The notes under the pieces are model-generated. The model ran no database searches and was not told where the DNA came from. It saw only the letters and a program-made list of their open reading frames with translations. Shown here one piece after another: positions 55,150 to 64,000 of a DNA stretch of 64,000 nt (position 1 is the stretch's first letter; each line of letters starts with the position of its first letter). This stretch comes from Stenocarpella maydis. Its lineage: Eukaryota; Ascomycota; Sordariomycetes; Diaporthales; Diaporthaceae. A program made the translations under genes and the position numbers. Location of the stretch: positions 1 through 64,000 of the forward strand of contig NQMI01000172.1 in the NCBI GenBank assembly GCA_002270565.1, given 5' to 3'.

Positions 55150-56407
55150 CTTTTGAGGCCGGGTCTCCCCCTTGCCATTGATCACCGACACCCGCGCTAT
55201 GATGAACGGTGGCTCTGGGGCGCATGCACCCGTCTGATAGGAATGCTAGTCATCTAAAAAGAGATCGTTAGTAAGCTCACAATATGGGACTGCTACCAAA
55301 AACAGAGGGAGTTACCTACATCACCACGCCGGGCGGATTAAAAATACCACAAAGGCTGGCGGTCGTCCCTGAGCCCCGAGGTTCATCAGAACAACACCCT
55401 ACGGAGCGCCAGTCGCTTGCCACGGGTGTTGCTTCCTTGCTAACCTGACCGCACTGGTGACGCTCCCAAGCCTTGGCGTTGGCGCTGTGATCTATCCTGT
55501 GAGATTATAGCTCTAGAGAGGTCCCAATGGCTTGCAGGATAGCTAACAAGAAAGGACTGGTTGGCAGTGATGATATGCCGTTTGCAAAGGGCAGCAGCAC
55601 TGAGTGGAGGGTTCATGCTGCATTGCGAGTTACAAGAAAGGGTTGAACCCTGAAGAGTAAAGCAAGCTACCCTAATTCTTGGCTGGAAGCACAACGAACA
55701 TTACGTCCGCTTACAACCCGCATCAGCTTGTTTTCTTCAACCAGCGGGCTGTGGATATATACACTTGGTGTCTCCGAATCGTCCAAGGTTTCCTGGTGAA
55801 CTAAAACCTCCAAGATGGGAAATATCACCGACGGAGACCAACATTCAGCTCTGGGTTGTGTGTCAAACATGGCAGTGAAAGGTATAAACGTTTACATAGT
55901 GTGATCTCCAGGTGCTACTTGCGTTAGAAATCTGCACTGGGCAGGCATGACTCATTGCACACGTATCACTCATGACACAAGAAACAACAGTCTGCCTGTG
56001 TGGCATTTCTGGATCGTGTTGCTGCAAATTTCTTTGCTATGTATTCATGAGGATGCCAATACACAAAGCGCCTTGTCAAAGATGATAATCACGTTGCCTT
56101 GCCTGACCATAGGCAAATTCAAGCGACCGTTAGTTAGCCCGAAGAATTGGTGATTACATTCCACGTGTCTTCAAACCACACTGCTGTGCTCGAGATCTGA
56201 CCCCGGGGCTTTGTTGTGCGGATGTTGTCGAAGCTGATGAGGAAAGAGTATAGAGTCTTTGCCTGCAAAGACTGGTAATTATAGTCACCGTCACCCTGCC
56301 CATTCTACCAGTCCGCCGAGGCGAATACCTGGATGACGTCTGGTGATCATTGAATGGACTCCTCCCTTGGTGAAATTGACAAGTCTCCCAACAGTGCGAG
56401 TATCCTG
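55150..56407. other. intergenic region upstream of the phosphoesterase
   Basis: About 1.26 kb with no supported gene. It contains the 5' region of the phosphoesterase locus and the 3' UTR of the CAF-1 gene. Confidence 0.5.
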
Positions 56408-58864
56408 TCAAGGCCTTGGGTCAGAGCCCGGCCCGCTGACGAGTGTGGGCACGACCCTTCTCTTTTTGGGTTTCGATCCAGAGTCTTCTTTCTCGCTCTC
56501 ACTCTGGTCCCTCTTGGTGCCGGCTACACTACCAGCCGTGCTTCGGGGGGTCTCTGGTGGGGTCGCAATAGGAACCCCGGTGACTTTACCAGAATTGGTA
56601 GCGGTCAAGCCGGGAACACTGCCCGCGACGAGTGTAGGCGGTCCAGGTGGAGCTGCTGTCGAGCTCTGCGTGATGACTGAGGAGGTAGAGTTGGACCGTG
56701 TGGGGGACGACGGCCGCTGGCTGGCAAAAGCTGCCGCTGGAGGTGGGGAGGGTGCCGCGAAGGAGCTCGTCGAGTCGCGGTGGCGATGCTGCGATCCATT
56801 AGGGAATGGCGACGGTGGCGCAAACTGAGACGTCGGTGTCGGGGCAGGTGTGTTTTGCGATGGGGTCGCCACGGCGTCCGCGTTCTCCTGACGGCGCCTT
56901 TGCGTAGCGACGTCACCTTTGTACACCTCTCCAAGATCTGTGGGCGCGAAAGATACCGTCGAACAGAAGCCATCTGACGATGTAATAAATAAGGTTGTAC
57001 CATCAGCAGCCCTGCGATTAATTAGTACGCTTATGCGTCCAAGAGAAAGAAATGGACGGGAGGGTCTTACCATGCGAGGTCTGTGAATGTGGCACAATGC
57101 AGGTTACTGACGATGCAGATGGGGGTCTGCTGCTGGGTATCATAGATAAAGACTGAATCCTGTGTTGCCACGGCATATACCATCCTATATGGAAGTGCAA
57201 AGGCCGCCTTTGGCCCCGCCGAGGTGGAAGTCGTTTCCGAGGTCGTGCTAAGACTCCTTCCCATGGGCTCGGAGGACGGAGGAGGCGGCGGGTCCATGAC
57301 AGACGTCGCAGGGGACGGCGAGGGCTTTGAGAGAGGTTCTGGTAGTGAAGGTATTGGTTCCTCGGACGAGGAAGTGTCGATAGTGATGTGCTTCGTGCTT
57401 GGTGGGGAAGTCCTGAGGGTATAGAATATTGGCGAGCACCGCACGCAGACAGACGGCTTCTTGTGTCCCGGCAGGTGTGCTGTTGGTGGCTTATTGATGC
57501 CGCCCCGTGTATAAATGTAGACAGTATTGACGACCTCGTAGTGTGGTTTCCCATCTGTTGATGTCTGCTGCGACGAGTACTGCCCAGCCGGGGTGAGCAA
57601 CAGACTACCGTCTGGTGTGAAGGCCAGCCTCCGGAAGAAAGAGGTCAGGGTCTCGTTGGCGTAGAGGCTGGCATTCTTGACATTTGTGCTTGCCGGAAGT
57701 GGTTTGGGTGAAGCCTCCATTGGCATCACAGCAGGCAGGGGCATCGAGGGCGCCGGGGACACGGAGCGACGGGACGAAGAAAAAGATGACCTTCGACTGT
57801 GGCTGATGACGCTCGGCGGGTTCATTGGCAGCGCGACCGACGTGGGCGTACCAGGGGCGGACGGCACGGGCGAACCTATCGACGCCCCGGAGGTTGGGCC
57901 GGGGCCAACGGAGGGGATGGCGTCAATTACAGACAGCTGGGCGCGGTGGCCAAAGTCTGGCGGCGCCGGGCTGCTGGAGGAAATGCGCCGAGGGGGGAGG
58001 TCAGACTTCATGTGACTTGCAATCTTTGGGCACTTGTCGGTCTCGCTGCTCAGCGTGTACTGGCCGTCCTTCGTCCTGAGAGAGTAGACGTGCACCGAGC
58101 GGTCTGATGACTGAGTGGCAATGTATTCATTGAGAGGGTCCCATGCCACGCCTTGGACGTAGTGGTTGTGCTCGGCGATCTGGCGTATCAGTGTGCCTGT
58201 CATGGCTCGTCAGCGATGCCTCAGGACATCAAGATGAGGGCGCGGGCCGGATGTGCCTTACCAGTGGCAGCATTGTATATTCTTGCAACGTTGTCCATGC
58301 TCCCGATGATGAAATAGGAGCCATCCGGAGACCAGGCCAGGTCGTATATCTCGGAGCCCGAGGACCTGCACATGTGCTTTGTGCGCCAGCTCTCCTTGTC
58401 ATCGAAGCCATCGCTGCCAAAGGCCGGGTTGCTGGACTCGGAGGGGACCCAGATGATGACGTTTCCATCATCACCAGCCGAGGCCAGAGTTTCGCCTGGG
58501 ATTCGTCTCGTCAGAAGCTTGCCGGCTGGTGCGTGTGGGAGGGGGCAGGGAGTTACTTTTCGGGGACCAGCGGACAACGTTGACAGCCTGGGTGTGCTTG
58601 GACAGGGTGGCCAGGTATTCGACCTTCGTGTCCTCGCCGTCCTTGTCGACCTGCCAGAGCTATTTGAGGTCAGCAAGGGCGAATAAACAAGGGAACATGG
58701 CATGTTGCGGACGATGGGGGACAGTTTCGGAGTGGGCGGCGTACTCTGACGTTTGAGTCTCCACCGGCAGTTGCTAGACGGCCCTTGCCCGATGGCTCGA
58801 AATGGGCGGAATAGATGGGGGCATTCTGATCATGCCAGTTGATGATCAAGGGAGTGCTTTTCAT
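56408..58864 (-). CDS. CAC2: chromatin assembly factor 1 subunit (Cac2/CHAF1B WD40 protein)
   Basis: Five exons on the minus strand, 58864-58745, 58659-58557, 58495-58262, 58196-57071 and 57011-56408, give 728 residues. It opens with MKSTPLIINWHDQNAPIYSAHFEP and RLATAGGDSNVR, then LWQVDKDGED, KHTQAVNVVRWSP, LASAGDDGNVIIW, EIYDLAWSPDGSYFIIGSMDN, YVQGVAWDPLNEYIATQSSDRSV, SFFRRLAFTPDGSLLLTPAGQY, VYAVATQDSVFIYDTQQ and FTDLAWAADGTTLFITSSDGFCS. That is the seven-blade WD40 order of CAF-1 p60. Long Ser/Pro-rich inserts separate blades, and the C-terminal tail is Ser/Thr/Pro-rich with a basic KPKKRR segment (possible nuclear signal). CAF-1 deposits H3-H4 behind replication forks. All four introns are 59-85 bp and keep phase. 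Confidence 0.95.
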
Positions 58865-61800
58865 GGTGACATGTGCTCGACTAGGGTGTCGAACAGTATA
58901 CCATGTGTGGTTGTGGTGGTGGTGGTTGTGGTGGGCCTGCTTGCTGGCTGGCTCTGCAAGACTGGGATTGGGATGGGTCTGCAAGGCGCGTCGTACACGG
59001 TGGGAGTGGCCAACGCGACTCAAAAGCTCGTCTCTGGGCGAGCAATCTGGGGCTGCTGATGGTACCTATGCCGGTTAGGTAAGTGGTTGGGTAGGCGGCC
59101 TTCGTCTGTGGCCTGCCTCTGGGTTGGATGCTTTGTGTTCAAGGCCCAGGACAGCCTTGTTTGTCTCTAGTGCAGCTGGAAGGGGATGGAGGTGGCAGTG
59201 GTGATGATTTGGTCGAGGAGAGACAGATGTATTTGAAGCGGTCATGTGGGACTGGGCTCTGTTGAGATTCAAGGTGGATTTGAAGTGGACCTGTCTTGCC
59301 TTCCTTGCCTTGCCTTGTCTTGTTGCAGATCAGATCAGATGCCAGTTTCCAGGCTGGCAGGCTGGCAGGCTGGCAAACAAACAGTGAGTAGTATTATAAT
59401 TAGACTGGGTGGTTGGTTGCGTGAGCGAGCGAGTAAGAGGTCGAATGGGAAGGAAGGCGGTGGTGGTGTTCCTGGGGCTGGTGATTCAACCGATCGATTG
59501 ATTGATTGATGGACCCCTTGTTTGTGGACGCTTTTATTAGCGAGGAAACCTTGGGAGCTCCCCACGGCAACGAGGCGGGCCCAGCTTGTTCCTCTGGGAC
59601 CTGCCTGAGTACGTACCTGACCTTAGGACAAGGCGGGAAAATGGTGCCGCAACCGCCGCTTGAGAAGCTCTGAATAGAAACGGCAACGTTTCTGGACCCA
59701 ATCGAGCTAGCCTTGGTTAAACTGTGCCTCTGGGAATTCCGACAAGGACGAACCAACGTTGTGTTTCAAACTGTCTGTCAGTGGCGACATCCCTCTGCTC
59801 CTTTTCCCTGTCTCCAAGACGATCCTAGATCCACCTGATGCGGTCCACTGTACTGAGTGTACCGATCAATGTTTCAATATCCCCAGGTTGTAAGGCTGTG
59901 CACACACACACACACACACTTTCTCTCTCTTGATTCCGTTCAAGGCTGAGTGAGAGGTGCGGGGAGAAGTGTTAGTGCAATCTCGACCGCGGACGCGCAC
60001 ACAAGCTCAAGCTTGCCTCCTGCCCAGAACAAGATCGCCACCGCCTCCAGGCCATTCTGTCTGCATTGCGTGTGTTTAATCTCTGCCACCCATCAACTGC
60101 GTTATGCCAGAGGCCAATGGCAGCGACCACTGGTGCCCAGCCAGTATGATCTCACCTACTTTGTCCTTCTGTCTCAGTTTCGAAACATGCAGATGGCTGC
60201 CCACCATGCAGCCGGTTGGATCTGCGCGAGGAGCCAGAGGAAGATGGCCGCGAGCTCAAGGCCGTCGACTGGATCAAAAGCCCTCTGAGTCTTCGCACAA
60301 ACTTCGCACAATCTTCGCAGAGCCCTGGACGGTCCAGCAGTCCAGCAGTGAGACCTGGCACCCTTAAACACCCAAACTGGGGGCATACCGACGGGCGGTT
60401 GCAGCTCCATGGAGGATGGAAGCCCCAGATGACGCATCAGCACGTTGCTGCAGCAAGCACTCCTCATGGCCTCGAGATTTCTTGATGAGGGGTTTTGGGG
60501 CATCCGTCCATCCATCCGCCCATCCCATCTTGATGCTGCAGTTTGACGGCCCAGCTCTGCCCGGGCTAGACCTCTGTCCTGCGGGAGATTAGGCGACTTG
60601 TTGACAAGATCGGACTTCAAACACCCCGATGCTTACCACCTTCTCAGGCTGCCAGGACGCCTGACACTACAAGTAACACACAAGACCCACACGTAAGGAT
60701 ACTATTTCACCAGAAAGGAAAGGGGGGGGAACAAGAAACTCGGCGCTTCACTCGTGTACGAGACGTCCTGCTTGCCTTGTGTACGGCCACCACTTGGAGC
60801 ATCCATCCGCGGCAACCGGAATGGCCAGCAAAGGTTTCGGGCCCGGGCAATTCGGGCCCGGGACACGGCCTGCCCAACTGTCTCCTCTCAGCCAAGGGGC
60901 GGGCGACACAGGCCCTGGAGTCAATCGCAGCTGACCTACGGTTCAATGGCAATTGCAGTATTGAATATTTGACAGCAGCCACCAGGGCAAATTATAACCT
61001 CCCCCTCCGGTGTTGCCTTGTTCAGACCATTGGCCCGCCTACAATCATACATTACCTAGGATAAATGCACACGCACCTCTGTGCGCGAGACGTCCGCATC
61101 CCGCATGCTTGACTCGAACGCGAGCGGCTCCGTCACTGGGTGTCGCAACCCCTTCCTTCATGCTCCCACCACCCCTCAGGGCCGCTTACCTATCTATCAT
61201 GAATCATTTGTGCAGAGGGGTTTGCGCAGGACCGCCAGACCACTAAGCACTAACACCACCCGAGCCATGCGGACCGGGTCTACTAGGTCCTACCTGGTCC
61301 CCCCTACGCCGCCACTTTCTCTTCTGCCTGGATTTCGGCCCCAGGGTCGTGATGGTGTGCCCCTACTGCGACCCGGCAAGGCAGCAAGTCGGTTGTAGAA
61401 GCTATCAACTCGACCCCAGGACCCTTGGTTGCGGTCCTGTTCACCGTGCAGTAGCCCTGCAGCATGGGATCCTGCAGCTAGGCTAACCATGGACCTCCAT
61501 GGCCCTCAAAGCTTGGCCCTCCCCTGTCTGTCCGCTATTGTTTTCCGGCGTGAGTCAACGCCGGTCGTTGACGCTGCCGCACAACAGGTCGCCGTGCCGC
61601 CATGCACCGAGATACATGGGCGCACACTGTACCAAGTGCTAAGGAGTGTCGAGGTGGGCTTATGACCGTCTGCAGAGCCGCTCACACCCATTACGCCCAG
61701 CAGTGGTGGTGACCACGGAGTCATCATGGGCCCGTTCATCTCCGCCTTTTCTGTTCTTATTATTGAAGCTTCTTACAGTCGCGTATTTGAGTCACTCTCA

Positions 61801-62178
61801 AGCAGTTCCTCGTCCGTCACTCGGCCTGGTCACCCTCACGATTCGCTTTCTTTTTGCGCCAGGTGCACAGTACTCTCTAGTCTAGTCTGCTCTACTCTAC
61901 AAGCTGCCCTTCCCTGCTTGGTAAGCGGCTATCGCCCAAAAAAAGAGGATATCCGAGTCCACCAAGTGGGAACGCTTGCGTGCTCTTGCCTATTCGAATC
62001 CTAGAGCATCAGACCCATGCCGCGCGCGCAGCTCAGCCCCAGGCTCAGATGATAAAGCGAGACGCCGTTGCACATTGCACCGACAATCCGGCATCCAAAA
62101 CCCTCATTTTCTAATTTCCCTACAATTGTACTGTCCGGTCTAAGAGACGAGCCTGGACAAGGTCTCGTCTGCTTCAAG
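58865..62178. promoter_or_regulatory. 3.3-kb divergent region between CAC2 and the ABC transporter
   Basis: No supported gene. Notable low complexity: a GTG-rich tract near 58905-58935 just upstream of CAC2, GATT repeats near 59494-59510, a CA run near 59901-59920 and a G run near 60721-60729. Frames in the interval lack motifs and start context. Confidence 0.5.
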
Positions 62179-64000
62179 ATGCACCATAATTCTATGGTAC
62201 CGGCTGTTGCTACCGGCCTCGGAATTATCCTGCTGCTGTCAACCCCCGCCGTCTTAACCTTCATACTGCAGCTCACAGCTCGCCAGCCCAGGCAAGACAC
62301 ATACGAGGACAAAGATGGGAAGGCCACCCCAGAATCCATCGCGGCTTATTCGGCCAAACTCCCAAAGACCCTTGTTGTGCTTTTTGCCACTTTTACTTGC
62401 GGCACAGGCATCGCCACGGCCGTTCTTGCTACTCTTCACATCGGCCAGGACGGTCTCTTCGTTGAGAATTGGCTGAGTGGAGGTGCTTCGGTGAGCAAGA
62501 ACAACATTCCTCGTGGCTGGCCGGCCACCCCGGCCCCTACATAAATTGTGTTCTGCGAGTTCAGTACTGACTAATTCCGTCCAAAGATTCTTCTCTTGTT
62601 CCAGGCTGTTTCTATAGCTTCCTGTAGAAAGACAGTCCAAGCCTACAACCTGGGCCTCTACTCGTTCCTTTCCTGCCTTGTTCTGGCCGTCATCCTACTC
62701 GTGCAGGGTACGTTGGTTTTCGAGAAGCTGTTGGCCCACTATCCGGTCCACTTCGCCCTGCGGATCGTGGAGATTGTCGCAACTCTTGGTCTGGCGGCCG
62801 TCAGCCTGTGTATTCCTCGACGGCCCGAAGTTTTCGACGAAGATGGGAGGCCCATCGACAGGATGTACACCTCTACTGCCCTCGACCGCTTTACCTGGGG
62901 CTGGCCGTCGTACCTGCTGAAGATGGCCAGTAAGCAGAACCAGCTCGATCTCGACGATTTGCCGAGGCCCGACCACTACACGCGGGCTGCCGAGCTATCT
63001 GCCGACTGGAAGAAGCGCGCCTCGAAACGGCAACTCTGGATAGCCATTATTCTTGCCCACAAGATGGCTCTCGCCAAGCAGTGGCTCCTGACGCTCATAA
63101 CATCTTTCCTCAACTTTGGGCCTCAGTGGGTGATCCTGCAGCTCCTCCGGATCCTGGAAAATAGGGGAAGTCAAGAGAACTACTCACTGAGTGTGTACAT
63201 GTGGGTATTGTGGCTTGGAATCGTGATTATCGCCCAAGCTTGGACCGAGAGCCACGTGTTTTGGCTCTCGTTTGCGGAGCTGGCTATTCCTGTCCGGGGG
63301 CAGGTCAGCGCCTTGATATTCGAGAAGAGCATGCGGAAGAAGGACGTTAAAGGGAGTGGAAGATCGAGCAACAAGAAGCCCTCCGAGACCACCGAGGCCA
63401 CGGGCACCAATGTCGCTGCCGAAAACCCCGAGACTGTCGTCGCAGGAACCGCTCCCGAATCGACGGCCCCAGATCGGCCAGAAGTCCCCGAAACAGAGGA
63501 AGACGAAGCCGAGACTCTGAAGAAGAGCAAGCAAGCTGTGGTCAACCTGATTGGTGTCGATGCCAAACGCGTGTCAGACTTCATGTCCTTCCAAAACCTT
63601 TTCCCGGGCAGTCTGTTCAAACTCCTTGTCTCGCTGGCCTTCCTCGTCTCATTGCTTGGCTGGCAAGCCCTTCTTGCCGGTTTCTCGACTATGGTCGCCA
63701 TCATGCCGGTCAACATATACTTCTCAAAGCGCTATGCCGCAGCTCAAGACCAACTAATGAAGGTGCGAGATGAAAAGCTATCTATCGTCAATGAAGCCCT
63801 CCAAGGCATCCGACAAATCAAATTCTCTGCCCTCGAGACGGAGTGGGAAAGAAAGATTTCTGCCGTCCGAGAAAAGGAACTCAAATCCGTGTGGGACGTG
63901 TTTGCCAACGATACAGCCTTACTTGGCTGCTGGGTCACCAGTCCGATTGCCTTAGCAGCTGCCTCCTTAGCCGTCTATGCCGCATTGTATGGCACCCTCC
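62179..64000 (+). CDS. ABCC (MRP-type) ABC transporter, 5' part, truncated by window end
   Basis: Exons 62179-62490 and 62587 onward; the frame is open to the last base, giving 575 residues here of an expected 1300-1600. The N-terminal hydrophobic helices form a TMD0-like segment. The linker to TMD1 contains STALDRFTWGWPSYLLKMASKQ, an MRP signature before the first transmembrane domain. TMD1 follows with AIILAHKMALAKQWLL, then an acidic insertion (about residues 395-450), then VVNLIGVDAKRVSDF, the MRP motif before helix TM7-8, and EALQGIRQIKFSALETEWERKI, the coupling helix region. Nucleotide-binding domains lie beyond the window. The protein is likely a vacuolar or plasma-membrane exporter of conjugates or toxic compounds; the substrate is not determinable. 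The 96-bp intron has GTGAGC, CTGACTAAT and AAAG. Other introns may lie downstream. Confidence 0.9.

Noticed and set aside
1..64000. tRNA and rRNA genes
   Set aside because: By eye I found no stretch with paired A-box and B-box signals plus a cloverleaf, and no rRNA-like sequence; a covariance-model search would be needed to exclude tRNAs fully.

Overview
The window is chromosomal DNA of a filamentous ascomycete (Pezizomycotina, probably a Sordariomycete; I cannot name the genus). The evidence is the gene set (IQGAP/Rng2, Spa2, Nbp2, a Zn2Cys6 regulator, MCR1, CAF-1 subunit), monocistronic genes on both strands, short introns (about 55-110 bp) with GT...AG ends and CTRAY branch points, GC-rich coding DNA, many G/C homopolymers and microsatellites, and one transposon decayed in the manner of RIP (CpA to TpA).

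Layout. 1-4250 is an accessory edge: a dead MULE-type transposase on the minus strand, then two unfamiliar coding stretches (1703-2605 and 3549-4097), then a small AT-rich island. 4250-7284 holds no gene I can support. From 7285 the window is a normal gene-bearing arm: NCS1 purine/cytosine permease (+), IQGAP (-), IMP dehydrogenase (+), DNAJC11-like J-protein (-), glutamate carboxypeptidase II-like M28 peptidase (-), MFS transporter (+), broken DUF604 glycosyltransferase-like pseudogene (-), Zn2Cys6 transcription factor (+), mitochondrial NADH-cytochrome b5 reductase (-), Nbp2-like SH3 protein (-), Ssu72 phosphatase (+), Spa2 polarity scaffold (+), MARVEL-type membrane protein (+), stand-alone LigD-type 3'-phosphoesterase with an internal stop (-), CAF-1 subunit Cac2 (-), and the 5' part of an ABCC transporter (+) that runs off the end.

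The genes do not form a pathway. Two loose themes occur: purines (a permease and IMP dehydrogenase, separated by IQGAP) and polarity/cytokinesis (IQGAP, Nbp2, Spa2). Several neighbours are convergent with 0.4-0.7 kb between stops; others diverge from 0.7-3.3 kb regions. I found no CRISPR array, rRNA, tRNA or biosynthetic gene cluster. I did not find a convincing new multi-gene system. The best leads are two broken genes (DUF604 and the LigD-type phosphoesterase), an apparent arginine finger in the IQGAP GAP domain, a triple TATCGATA motif in the IQGAP/IMPDH promoter, and the transposon-edge island.
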